Source of the DNA: Sclerurus mexicanus
Taxonomy: Eukaryota > Chordata > Aves > Passeriformes > Furnariidae
NCBI GenBank assembly: GCA_013396755.1
Contig: VWZF01003333.1
Span: 80,864-144,863, forward strand
Direction of reading: 5' to 3'
Length of the DNA: 64,000 nt
In this document: in pieces, positions 33,469 through 45,154 of the stretch
Layout: each line of letters begins with the position of its first letter
Position numbering within the stretch: position 1 is the stretch's first letter
The notes under the pieces: model-generated
What the model saw: only the letters and a program-made list of their open reading frames with translations
What the model was told of the DNA's origin: nothing
Database searches by the model: none
Made by a program: the position numbers and the translations under genes

Positions 33469-34450
33469 CTACTCTGCAGATCATTGTGTCTTCTAAGGAA
33501 TTTATTGTGGTGTTAAATTTATTGTTTGTATTTATTCTGGTGTTAAATGAGCTTATCATGTTGAAGTGCTAATTATAAATTTTTTATAGGAGTAGAAACT
33601 TTCTCAATTTGCCTCTATATATAGTGACATATCATGTTGCTTTGATTGAAAACTTAGGTTATATTAATTATAAATATAAAATATCTTGCCTGGATTCTTG
33701 GTCTGCCAATTTCCCAGTCCAGCAGTTTATTCTCAAACCAATTTATATCCATAACTTCATGTGATGCAGATATCTCAGTCTCTCAAAGTATAGCTTGTGA
33801 TATCAGGGCCTTTCTCACTTGGAACTAGTTCATACAAAATGGTTTCAAAAGAGACATGCTGAACACTGGGTGAATGTTCATGATTTCAGGAATAGCTGAA
33901 TACACTACGGTGATCTCTTTGGTAATTCCCCATGATTCCTCTCAAAATGTCAGTCTGTTTCCCATGAGTGCTAAAATAAAATATGTTTTGGGTTATTAAC
34001 AGATGTTAATCTGTGCTTTGTCAAAACCAGCAAGTCTGGGAGCTTTGGAGCTTGGCTACCTTTTACACAGTTGCACTATAACTACAATATGCAGCCTTAC
34101 CCCAAGGGATGGTGCACAGCCATTTCCCAGTTGTGCAGCAGTACAATATGAGCAAAATACTATCTGTGACTGCAGAGATATTTCATGAGAAGGGCTAGGT
34201 CTGTTTGTATGACACATCATACAGTATTAGACAAAAATTAATAGCTTATACCAATTAAGTATATAAAACACACACAAGGCTCAGAGAACACATGGCAAAT
34301 TTCTCTGTCTGAGAACCTAAATTCATGAGTACTTAGCTGTGCCAGATTTGGTGTGGCTTAGGATAACACAGTAATGAACTTTCTTATGCACACATTCACA
34401 CAGAAACAAACCAGTACTGATATTTTCTGTTACTAGACACACTCAGGCTC
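33469..34450. other. Unassigned stretch
   Basis: Unique low-GC sequence. A small imperfect duplication (GTGTTAAATTTATT / GTGTTAAATGAGC within 33500-33550) is the only structure seen. Confidence 0.5.
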
Positions 34451-35136
34451 AGAATCATAGAATCATTGAGGCTGGAACAGACCTTCAAGATCATCCAGTC
34501 CAACCGTCCACCTAGCACTATCACTTGTAACCCCTAAACCATTAAACCATGTCACAGAGTGCCAGATCCAGACATCTCTCGAACACCTCCAGGGATGGTG
34601 AGTCCTCCACATCTCTGGGCAACCCATTCCAAGCCTGACCACCCTAACAGTAAAAAATTATTTTCTAATATCTAATCTGAATCTTTCCTGTCTTGATTTA
34701 AGGCCGTTTTCTCTTGTCCTCTCACTACATGCATAGTAGAAGAGACCAGACCAGTGTCCACCTCACTACAGTCTCCTTTCAGGTCGCTGTAGAGAGCGAT
34801 GAGGTCCCCCCTGAGCCTCCTTTCCTCTCTCAACCGTTCCTCACAGGGCATGTTTTCTAGACCCTTCATGAGCCTTGTTGCCCTTCTCTGGACTCGCTCC
34901 AGCAATGAGGGGCCCAAAACTGACTGTAGTACATGAGGTGTGGCCTCATCAATGATGAGTAGAGGGAAGCGATCAGTTGCCTGGTTCTGTAGCTCTGCTA
35001 TTCTTGACACAGGCCAAGATGCCATTGGCCTTCTTGCCCACCTGGGCCCACTGTTTTATATTCAGCCAGCTGTCAACCAGCACTCCCAAATCCTTTTCTG
35101 CCAACCTCTCAAGGCACTCCTTGAGAGCCTGAATGC
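34451..35136 (-). mobile_element. CR1 LINE, 3' part (split by a nested CR1)
   Basis: The CR1 tail is at 34451 (AGAATCATAGAATCATTGAGG on plus). Minus-strand frames keep ORF2 C-terminal blocks: VQRRATRLMKGLENMPCEER, LRGDLIALYSDLKGDCSEVD (34672-35025) and ERLAEKDLGVLVDSWLN (34973-35164). The element continues at 35269 after a plus-strand CR1 tail that interrupts it. Frames are broken by stops and shifts, so the copy is dead. Confidence 0.93.
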
Positions 35137-35268
35137 ATGGGGTTGCTGCAATGCACCTGGACAAGTTCCTCTGTCATCTGCTCTGTGTGACCCTGCTTTG
35201 GCAAGGAGGTTGGACTAGATGACCTCCAGAGGTCCCTTCCAACCTTAACAACTCTCTGATTCTGTGAA
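35137..35268 (+). mobile_element. CR1 tail inserted in opposite orientation into an older CR1
   Basis: Plus-strand CR1 3' end: TGCAATGCACCTGGACAAGT, then TCCTCTGTCATCTGCTCTGT, then GGTTGGACTAGATGACCTCC, GTCCCTTCCAACC and the tail CTCTGATTCTGTGA. About 130 bp is present. The surrounding minus-strand CR1 resumes immediately (AACCAAGTGCAGGACCCAGTG, antisense of the ORF2 KVKHWVLHL-type block), so this is a later insertion and not a neighbour. The left border is uncertain by about 15 bp. Confidence 0.85.
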
Positions 35269-35815
35269 CCAAGTGCAGGACCCAGTGCTTTACCTTACTG
35301 AACCTCAGGCAGTCATCCTTTAGCCCATTGATCAAGTCTGTCAGGGTCTCTCTGGAGAACCTTTCCACCCTCAAGGAGATCAACAGTTCCACCCAATTTG
35401 GTGTAATCTCAATCTCCACATCCAGACCATCAATAAAAATGTTAAACAGGATCAGCCCCAAAACATAGCCCTAGGGAACACCACTAGCAACCAGCCACCA
35501 ACTGGATTAAGCTCCACTCACCACAACTTTCTGGGCCTGGCCATACAGCCAGTCCACGCATCCAAGCCACAAGCAGCCAGTTTTTCTAGGAGGAGGCTAT
35601 GGGAGACAGTGTCAAATGCTTTACTGAAATCTAGATAGACTACATCCACAGCCTTTCCCTCACCCACTAAGTGGGTCAGTTTGTCAGAGAAAGAGATCAG
35701 GTTGGTTAAGAAGAACCTTCTATTTGCAAATCTATGTTGACTGGGAATGTTCTGCATGTGCCATGTAATGGCACTCAGGAATATCTCTTCCATAACCCTG
35801 CCCAGAACAGACGTA
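35269..35815 (-). mobile_element. CR1 LINE, 5' part of the split copy (reverse transcriptase)
   Basis: This continues the CR1 whose 3' part is 34451-35136. The minus-strand frame at 35518-35793 shows LTNLISFSDKLTHLVGEGKA, VDVVYLDFSKAFDTVSHSLL and LEKLAACGLD, which is a good match to the CR1 reverse-transcriptase palm region with the aspartate-bearing DFSKAFD motif. The frame at 35174-35461 shows MGLILFNIFIDGLDVEIE, but the catalytic F/YADD-type site that should follow is not recognisable (it reads WVELL). The total CR1 length without the insertion is about 1.23 kb. The 5' end is truncated near 35815. Confidence 0.93.
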
Positions 35816-36169
35816 ACCCTTCTTTTTCTAGAAATGCAGCATTACTACCTCGATACTATATTTTTAAAGTTTGTGGTGGTTTTTTTTTTTTACTTGGTGA
35901 CAGAAAATAAACTTTTTCACTTAGCATTTATCAAATTATATATTCTTTGACTTTGTACATGATTCTTTTTCTTATTTTTAGATTATCAGATTTATTTGTA
36001 TTGAATCAATTTTTATTTAAATTTCTTAATCCTGCTTCTTCAATTAGGATTAATCTCCATGTTCTGTCTTATAAAACCACGTCCAAAGATAAACTGTTCT
36101 TAGGAGAATCTGTGACAGAGTGGTTCCAGGACAATTATTTACTACATCCATCACTTATGTCTGACTCAC
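35816..36169. other. Unassigned stretch
   Basis: AT-rich sequence with a T12 run near 35880. No gene or family is recognisable. Confidence 0.5.
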
Positions 36170-36428
36170 TGTAGGTATCTCCAGGGGCCCTGAGTGATGC
36201 ACTGAAGACTGAAGTCACCAGCTTCACAGTTTTGCAATCTGTACATGTTGTCCTTAAATCATAAATAAGTGTTTCAGTCCCTTGCTGCTCATAACATTCT
36301 ATGGAACGGCCCAGTCTTATTCTCCTTCGCATCTCAATAAGCTTGTTTTCTGATTGTACTTTAGGTTGTAAAAGTATTTCTTTTTTGCTGCTCACTGAGT
36401 CTTTCTGTAGGCCGCTTAACCTAATAAT
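36170..36428 (-). CDS. Candidate internal coding exon, protein unknown
   Basis: On the minus strand a 259-nt segment lies between a good acceptor (ATACTGCTGCCTTCAG, exon starting ATTATTAGG) and a near-consensus donor (CCTACA/GTGAGTC). One frame is open across all 86 codons, in phase from the acceptor and leaving one base at the donor. The predicted peptide is charged and hydrophilic. It starts IIRLSGLQKDSVSSKKEILL, has a basic middle with IEMRRRIRLGRSIECYEQQG, then has three cysteines within CTDC-type spacing (TTCTDCKTVK), and ends near LRAPGDTY. The first part could be a short helix. I recognise no family. At this base composition, frames of 86 codons occur by chance perhaps two dozen times in the window, but few would have splice signals in phase at both ends. 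It could be a real exon, a pseudogene exon or a decoy. Confidence 0.3.
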
Positions 36429-38936
36429 CTGAAGGCAGCAGTATCTTCTGTGCTAATAACATTCTTTAAAATCCAATAATGTTGTTGTTTGTACATAGTA
36501 ACAGATGGTGTGGCTTTTCACACCTAAAATTTAACATTTATTTAGGTTTGTTTTCACCACTGTTTTATTACTTTGTTACTGCAAGGCAGAATGTTTTTGA
36601 ATTTTTATTTTAGACCTGAAGAGAACCTTTTAAAGGTGGAGCACTTTCATAGCACTCTTTTTGCATCAACTGTCATGCCTCCTCCAACTCCCGTCTGTCC
36701 TTCCTTTTCTGTCCTTCATTGCCATAGAAGCAGGGGTCTCCCCCAAAATTCAATTTCACAATCCCAAACATTCGATTCACGAGATCGGATATTTCAGGAA
36801 GCGACAGAAAAGCCCAAATATTTGCTATTGTAACTGATGTTGATTGTCCAAGTGCAAACCTATTTTAAGCAAATCCATCTTTCAGATTGGTTTATCATTT
36901 TGCAGCCACACCTATAATAATTAATACAATCCATTAAATGAGCCAGCTTGCAAGGAATTTAGAAATTAACTTGAGCAGAGGGAAGAGTTACACCCTAAGA
37001 ACAAATTATAGAGCAGTGTGATCATTCACATTGCTAGGTGACAAAAAGAAGCAAGACTCCAGCACTAATACCAAATATCAACTTAAGAAAAAAATTGATA
37101 AATTTAACAATGCTTTATGGACAAACCAGAAAATGTTTTGGTTTTTTACTGGCCTAGAAAATAATGGATTTTTTTCCTTCTTTTTATTTTTAATTCATGA
37201 TCTTTCTATTAACTACTACTTCAGGTAGTGACTTTTTCATGGACAGAGATGATGGGAATGTTTTAAGACAAAATTTTGAGACTATTCAGAGCAAGACATT
37301 AAATGTAACAGGCAATGATGTCTGGCTCAAACCGAAACTAGAAAAAGATATCAGTTGAATTCATATTTGATATATTAACTTACAAAAATATTTCAAAAAG
37401 GAATTTTTTGAGTTTTATCACTGTCAGTGATAGTTGGTTCTGGTTCCCTTCTTAACAAGTAACATATGTCAATTTATACCACCATGAGTTTTCAAATTTT
37501 TAGGGGTTTGCACTTTGCTTAAAATTAACAGTGGTGTAAACAGGAAGAACAAGAGAAGATGTAAGAAAAAATGGCAATTTTCTTCTTCCTCCAGATTAGT
37601 GCTTTGGCCTGTGAGCCCCTTGCACTTTGTACAGTCTAGACTGCTTAAGAGTGATACTAATCTTTCTTTAGAAAGACTAGTTTGCAGATATTTGTCTTCT
37701 GCTTTCTTTTTCCATCTGTTTAGGTGTGAAATGAAGGCATCAAACTATAAGACTGCAGATAATATTTTGGCATTTGAATGCAAGTTTCAGTTTTTGGTTT
37801 AAATTGAAAATGTATGTAGAAATTAATTCATTACCCCAAAAGAGTTCAGCTGGTAGCAACTTGTATCCAAAAGCAGATGACCATAATAACCAAATTTTCT
37901 CTCTCCAAAACTGCTCTTCCTGTTTGATAAGTCTTTAATTAGCAGTTATTTATATGTCTTTATTTAGCAGAGATTTAATTAATCTCTTAAAATGATTTTT
38001 ACTGAAAAAAACCAAAACAAAACAGGGTTCATAAAAGCAATAAAACACATTCATTGAGATTATGATTTAACCCTCTTAAATTTTGAAATGGAGTCAAGAT
38101 TAAAATTTGAAAGATATCAAATACAATGTTTCTTGTTTGCTACTCATTAAGCCTTCATTTTATGATGTAGTATTTTACCATCCATGCAAGTCAGATAAGG
38201 CAAAAATTATAAAGCTTTTTGTTTCGTAAGTTATTACACAGCAGAAAACAGGTTTTTTAATGTCAGTTCTGATACTACAATAGTCACTTTTTGAGCTTTT
38301 CCTGCAAATTTAGTTTATATTTCAGTATTTTATATTTTTTCCTATCTCAGTGTTTAGATCCTGCTGAAGTTATAAAAAACAAACAAACCAACCAAAAACC
38401 CCCATAAATATTGCAGTGTCTACTGTAAATCAGAAATAGACTAAGCCTCTAGAAGCCATATTTTGAAAGTCAACCCTTATTTTGCATCCTTTCCTCTTAA
38501 AAATATATTTTAGATGCTATTTCAATGTTTTTCCTGTCCTTCGAATTAATGTATTTGAATCTGGTAAATCAAAGGTGACACAAAATTCATAGTGAAATAG
38601 GTGAAAAAATTAATAACAGTGCTTTTTCTAGATTGGTAATAGTCAAAAATAACAATTAATATGCAAAATAAAGCCATCCAAGAAATCCTGGTACATAAAC
38701 AGTTAATGGGAAGCATTTAACTAAATATTTGCAAAGAAGTCATAGCAGATTGACTTGAAAACTCTCTAATGGAAGGTTCCCAGATATAAATATTTACTTA
38801 TAGTATATGTCATTCCTAATATGTTATCTCTTTTGCATAATTTATTTCATTTATGGCCTTATTAAGACATACATATCTTTTACATTCATTACACCATTAT
38901 TAAAATTAACTTAGTATTTCTGTTTCATTCTCCTAG
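36429..38936. other. Unique AT-rich sequence, no gene seen
   Basis: No mobile element or RNA is recognisable. Open frames at 36573-36833, 37031-37228 and 37515-37802 (plus) have no family motifs and no splice pair. A short A/C-rich run lies at about 38376-38403. Confidence 0.5.
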
Positions 38937-39016
38937 GTGTTAAAAAGATGATCTTGGAATATATTTGTACAGATAATGAATGACAAACAAGCTTGAATTT
39001 CTCTCTACTGTCACAG
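38937..39016 (+). other. Candidate non-coding exon, 80 nt
   Basis: The segment follows a textbook acceptor: a TTAAC branch-like site, then TTTCTGTTTCATTCTCCTAG ending at 38936. It ends at GTCACAG/GTAAGTAG, a full-consensus donor at 39017. All three frames contain stops, so it could only be a 5'-UTR or lncRNA exon. It holds one ATG with an 11-codon open frame. Both splice signals are stronger than any other pair I noticed in the window. No promoter or partner exon can be identified from sequence alone, so it may still be a decoy. Confidence 0.3.
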
Positions 39017-42000
39017 GTAAGTAGATATCCACTTCTACGAGGCAAAGAAGAATAATCTAAGATACAGAAAATAAAAACATGTATTGGCAATCTGCTTTAA
39101 TTTTCAGCATATTCCTGTGCTATCTGTACAGTGAACACCTTAATAAGGCTGATGTATTTACTGAGAAAATCAATAAAAATTAAACTGTAGAGCCAGTGGA
39201 TAGATACAGCATCCTGCACAAGTTAAAAGACAGGAAACTAGGAGAAAATAAATAGTCCATCTTACATTGAAAGCAGTCACAGTGAAGTCATGCTAAAGGA
39301 TTGACAGATTATACGATCACAAGAGGCTGAAGAATATGACTATAGAAATACTGTTCATTTTCTGTTCCAACAGTTTTTGTCATCTGAATATAGTTAATAG
39401 TAGTTTCTAAACAAGATAAGGCGTAACATTTTTTTATAGAACAATTTACCACAGCTCTCTAGGGATACCAGAACTGTAGATGGCAGATAGAGTCCAGTAT
39501 GGGTTTCTGTGCATATAGAGCAATTTAATGAGGAGTCAAGAGAGTGTGTTCTAAGAGTTGTGGGATAATACATTTTACATCTTTCCTGGTACCTCCATGG
39601 AGTCTTTAGGCCTAGTAACAAGATAAGCAAACATCTCTTAATTATTTCATTATTCATAATTTGGCCATTGTTTATAATGCTCATGACCAAATTAACACAA
39701 TTTATGTAAAACAGTACTGTTTGATAGTGTTAGTATCTAAATTACTCCCAGTACATGCACTTTTTCAACATCTCTAGTTTTTAAGTGTTTTTTAATACAT
39801 TGCTAGGTCTGTAAGCTCTTGTGGCACTTCATCCTTGGTGATATATTGACTGTTGCTTGTGGAAAATGACCTGCTACAAAAAAACAAGAGAAGGTTTCAT
39901 ATCTGCTACACTGCAATACCTTCAGTTTCTATAGTGTGTTAGTACTTCATGCTTACTAAAGTTTATTACTCTTAGACTCTTTGGGTACCCTAGACATGTT
40001 CTCCATTTCCTTCTTTCATGTAGAAATAACAGTTAAGAATTTGCTTGTTTAAGAACTTGAAAGATTTTATGTTTGTTTATTTGACTGGCATTCTTCCAGT
40101 CATATTGATTTCTATCACACAATGTATCAGATAAGTCGTTGATGTAACTCTCCTGGGCAACTTCTCTGCTACAAATGCAGACATGTAGGAATCTGTCTAT
40201 ATTTATAATGATTGATTATTGTGTATCAGTGTTTAGGGTGAGTTAAATTTTGTTTTTAAATTTATAGCATCCACACCAGAAAGTCCTCCAGTCTGAGGAT
40301 AATAACCATTCAGAAGATAAAGCTTTGAAAAATAGTTTTGTAGTTACTGACTATGATGTGTTCAGACATTATGTAAATTGCTTTTTTTTAGCAAATACAA
40401 GTTTAGGAAATTACATAATTGAGACATATTTGGAGTTATGGATCAGTAACTGTACATCACCCTATCAGCGTGATGGGATAAGACTCATATGGTTAAGCAT
40501 AACCTGGTAAAAACTTGATTCTATTCAACTTATCAATGTCCTTTTCAATTTTCTGGTCAAAACTATGGAAAAAAGCTTTTGAGGATGGGAAGGAGGACTA
40601 AATAGACAAATATTTCTGCTGTTGATCCAGGACATATCTTAGCTGTACTGTTTGATGTAACTAACCTTTTTGATGGGCTTTGGACAGTCAGTTGACCTTT
40701 TTCTCCTAATGCCTCCCAGCATTCATATACTTCAGAAGTGATGGCTTTTTGCTTGCTTTAGCTATACTTATGAACACAGTGTTTATTATCCTTCTCACTA
40801 TAATGTCAGATTGAAAAGCAAACATTTGCTGTGCTATTGCCTCCTTTTTTTCAATATATCAATGGCTTAAGCTATGAACTCTGTATATACTTAAGGCTCC
40901 TAAGCATGTGAAGTTGGATATCGCTGCTCTTTGTCAAGCTAATATCAGCCAGAAAGACAATAAGTTAACTTTAGGTAAGATCAGTATAAATTGATCTTTC
41001 TTTATTGCTTTGGGGGTACTCAATGAGGCCACTAAGGGAAAGACACGGAGCTGACCAGTGGCTGTTATAACCCATGAAACATGAAAAGTGTTGTGGATCA
41101 TGAGTAAAGCAATAACAGTTATGCCTAGAAATGGAAATTCAATTCTCAACTTACAGTTAATGAGACCATTATCATGTTCTCCATAGTTCTAAACACTTAG
41201 AGGCTGTTGTGATGAAATTTAACTGATTTGTATCATTATGTTCTGTAAATGATGAAAATTAGCATAAATAGCCTGAAATGTGCCATTTGAAATGCTGTGC
41301 AGAGTGATGCTGAGGATATTGTCTTTCCACTTTGCAAACCATTAGTATATAATGACTGTATCCCTTATGCTAATATTCCATGTATGTAAATGTTAAATTC
41401 TGCCAACAAAAATTGCAAAGTAGAAAAATTTGTTTGCTTTATTCTATATTCATCCTGATAATGAGGGATGAATTGTGCTGGGCAGCCAGTAACAATGCTG
41501 GTGAAAGATGCACAAAATTCTTGAATAGAAAGTATAGTTCACACAGTTAAATCTCCCTCTGTGTAGGGAACTTAACAGTAATATATTTTTCTGAGAAGTG
41601 ATGTTTGTGATGAAAAGGAATTTAATGTTAACATTTTCCACTTTGGGATTAAGGCAAGGAGTCATAAGTTGACACACAGTTCTTTATGACTAGCTGCTTG
41701 TTATTAAAATTTTCCTCGGAAATACCTTGAAAAAATCCTTCGGAAAAAAAAAAAGTATTATCACACTTTTACAACATGTTGAGCTGTATTGTGTCCTTTT
41801 AATGGAATTCAGGAAGCATTTTGAGTAGCAAGGATAGGCTTAAAATATTTCCCTCAATAAAATATTTTTTTGTCTCTTTTAAGTGGTATTAAGTGACAGA
41901 AATTGCTATTTCTTTTAAAGTCTTTTCCAGTTGAAATGAAAGGGATCTGCAAAACAAACAAAGCTGCATATTACTTCTCAATCTAGGTAATATATCACAC

Positions 42001-44011
42001 TGCTCAAGAATGGGTAAGAATTTACACAGGATGGTTGAAGTGTGCCAATCATGGCTTTTAACAAGGTGGAGGAGGAGACAGAATTTTTTACTTATGTAGC
42101 AAAAAAATCCATACAGTAAATATGCAAAAATTCAAGAATGGAATTATAAGAACAAGAAAATTAGTTAATTGGAAAAATGTTGTTAATTGTGAGTAAACAT
42201 GGATATCCTTGCTGACAGCTTCTTACTGTGTGCATGTAAGTAAAACTTGTTACATTCTTAATAAACAGGATTGCCTTGAATCCACTTCCCCTTTATTTTT
42301 ACCTAATGCTTGACTGTCCCAAAATTTGTAATTGACTTGTAGGTTAATAACTTAACTTGTTGATTAATAACCCAATAAAAATGTTCTGTGAAATAAACTT
42401 TAGCTTTATCAGGCTCTTTTTTTTGATTCTTGACTTTTTATTGTTCAGGTGGATTTTTTTTTAAAGCTCCTTTTTTTAGCAGTGATTTTGAACATCATTA
42501 CTAAAATAAGAATCTTATAATATTTTCCTGATAGGGCCATGCCTTTAAGGTCTTAGGAACTGTTGCTGAATGGTAGTGGGAACAGTAAGAGATCAGAATG
42601 ACAGTTTCTCCAGGCATTTTGTAGGATTGCATTGTTTTAATGGTTCTCAAAATGTGGGTTTACATAGAATGCTCTTAATATTCTATGAGACAAAGATACA
42701 TATCACACAGAGCAAAACTCAAAATTAAGGACGTTTCTACAAAGTCTTCTCATCATACTATCCACTAACATTCATTAATGATCAAGATAGTCTGATCCTT
42801 GTCTCTAAGGGTACTTAGTTCTTTGCAGATCAGTACTTTATTTTAGAACCAGAGTTTCATAGTTATTGCATATTTGGATCTATGTGCACGTTCACAGAGA
42901 ACATTAATCTAAAATTATCCCTTTCTCTTCTCTATTTTCAAAACCATTGACAAATTTCCCATTTTTCTAAGGAAGACAATAAAAACTAGATGGCAAATCC
43001 ATTTTCCTATTTTAAGGGAAATATTTTTTACATTTATTTGCTTTTATTTAGCTTGCATGTTAAATTTTCTTCTCATAGTCACTGATTATCCCAAGAAATA
43101 TCTGCTGGATTGGCTGAGTTTTGCTCCTACTATGGAGCGATGATTGTTTATTCCAGAGGCCCAGCAGTGTATGAGCCAAGTAAGACCCATTTACTTCAAA
43201 GGGTATTCAGAGATAAAGCCTTATTAAAAAAATCCTGAAAATAGATGTTTGTACTTGTTATCTTAGCAGAATGAATTAACCTGAAAAAATACCTTATTAA
43301 TACCTCCAAAAACATGCATTTGAAAGTTCACTTGCCTACTCAAAAAATTGGGTTTATTCATTTTGCCGACATACCAAAAAAAACCCCAAAAAACCAACCA
43401 AACAAAAAACCCTTCCCAAATCACTAAAACAAATAACTGTGGATACTTAGAGAGACCTGAATGTGAACCTTAATCCTCCTCTGATTTTTCTCTCCCTTCA
43501 AAAAATATATAGGGCATTATAAAAGACATGGGGAAAAGTGGGATTTGTTTTTTAAGGGAAAAAAATTCTTCTCACAATATTTTCCTTTTTTTGCAACACA
43601 TATGCACCTCAAAAGCATGGATGATTTCAGAAGCTTAACTTTAAGGACTGCACCAATTCATCTGGGATGAAAGTGTCTGAGGAATGTGAAATAAAACAAA
43701 GTACCAGCATTTCCACTACCTTGTGCATGTCTGTGTTTATACACATATAGTAACATTTGTAGTACCTGAGGCAAAAGTAAACTGTACTCAAAAAAGAGAG
43801 GAAAGATAAAACCAAAGAAATATCTTCTCAAAGATCTGAAAATCTTGATAGAAAACCAAGAATTTTGCCAAACATTCAGGGTATTCGTTAACTACTCTTG
43901 AAAAACCTGACATCTACTATTTGAGTTAACAGTGAGGGCTCAAACATAGACCCAAAGACTTTGGAAACCACAACATAAAAGAGATATTAAGCTTTTAGCA
44001 TCTGAAGAAAG
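39017..44011. other. Unique AT-rich sequence, no gene seen
   Basis: About 5 kb with no recognisable mobile element. It holds an A/C-rich low-complexity run at 43374-43416. It also has a splice-like pair bounding 43079-43179 on plus (acceptor AAATTTTCTTCTCATAG, donor GCCAA/GTAAGAC), a segment with stops in all frames. Open frames here have no family motifs. Confidence 0.5.
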
Positions 44012-44381
44012 GCCACGAGGATGATGAAGAGTCTGGAGGGAAAGCCTTATGAGAAGTAACTGAGGTCACTGGGTTTGTTCAGCCTGGAGGAGACTGAGGG
44101 GAGACCTCATTGTGGCCTTCAATATTGCCACAAGGGGAAGCAGAGGAGCAGGCACGGATGTCTTCACTCTCATGACCAGTGACAGGGAAGGTTTAGGTTA
44201 GATATCAGGAAAAGGTTTTTCACTCAGAGGGTGGTTGGGCACAAGGCTGCCAGAGTTCAGGAAGTGTTTGGACAATGCGCTCAGGCACATGGTGTGACTC
44301 TTGGGGTGTCCTGCACAGGACCAGCAGTTGGACTCCACAATCCTGATTTAATCCCGACTTAATATATTCTATGATTGTATG
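44012..44381 (+). mobile_element. CR1 3' fragment, about 370 bp
   Basis: Plus-strand CR1: GAGGATGATGAAGAGTCTGG, then GTTTGTTCAGCCTGGAGGAG, GACTGAGGGGAGACCTCATT, GGTTAGATATCAGGAAAAGG, TTTTTCACTCAGAGGGTGG, then the 3' UTR with GGCACATGGTGTGACTCTTG and the tail ATATTCTATGATTGTATGA. Its 3' UTR is the sense counterpart of the CR1 at 4122, suggesting the same subfamily. It is 5'-truncated. Confidence 0.92.
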
Positions 44382-45027
44382 AGATATTGACTCTGAAGTG
44401 CTATTTGAGGGGTGACTGAGTCCTTATTCACTTCAGCAGCATATCCAATGCGAGGTGCAAAATGCCAGCCCCAATGACTGCAGTCAGGCACATTAGAAGA
44501 TGGCCAACGTCACCCCTTATGGCTGGTGATCTGTCTCATTTATCAGAATACAAGAAGTCTTGACCTCATTTACTTGCAGCAAAGAAAACATTGAAAGCTG
44601 TCAGAGTTAACCACATGTCTCTTAAATGATGATGAAATAAACAGGAAAGTTGCAGGTAGTAATAAGGCAGATAAAATATAGCTGAATCTTAGGCAGTTCA
44701 ATTTCAGCTTTTGAACAGACTGCCTCTGGTGGCACCTCTCCAGCTGAGAATCATGAGGATGGGACACTCCTTTCACAGAGCACATGGGTCCACTTTCCTT
44801 CTCCCCACTCACTGCAAGGGATTTGGCACAAGAGAGTGTTTCAGAGTGAGAACTCTTATCCTTCAGCAATTCCCTTGACATCTTTGGGAAAGCAGCTATA
44901 ACTTCTTTGAGGCTACACTGCTCCACAACTGGAGAGATCTATGCAGTCCCTCAATACCCAGTCACTAACTTGGCTTTTTGTAACCTGAGTGGTTTAAAAA
45001 CAGGAAGAATTCATCCCTGTTTTATTT
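44382..45027. other. Unassigned, slightly GC-richer stretch
   Basis: On the minus strand 44570-44926 is open for 118 codons. The first half looks peptide-like (SLKEVIAAFPKMSRELLKDK), and the frame contains GCA/GTGAGTGG, a good donor, at about 44807-44813. A moderate acceptor (TAGATCTCTCCAG) lies just upstream. The second half is hydrophobic. I recognise no family and do not call it a gene. Confidence 0.35.
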
Positions 45028-45154
45028 CATAGAATCATGGTTTGGGTTGGAAAGAACCTTAAAGATCATTTAGTTCCAATGTCCCTGCCATGGACAGGAA
45101 TGCCACCCACTAGACCAGGTTGCTCAAAGATCTGTCCACCCTGGCCTTGAGCAC
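45028..45154 (-). mobile_element. CR1 tail fragment, about 127 bp
   Basis: The plus strand reads CATAGAATCATGGTTTGGGT, then GGAAAGAACCTTAAAGATCA, then GTCCCTGCCATGGACAGGAA and CCTGGCCTTGAGCAC, which is the antisense 3' end of CR1. It stops abruptly, a short 5'-truncated insertion. Confidence 0.93.
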
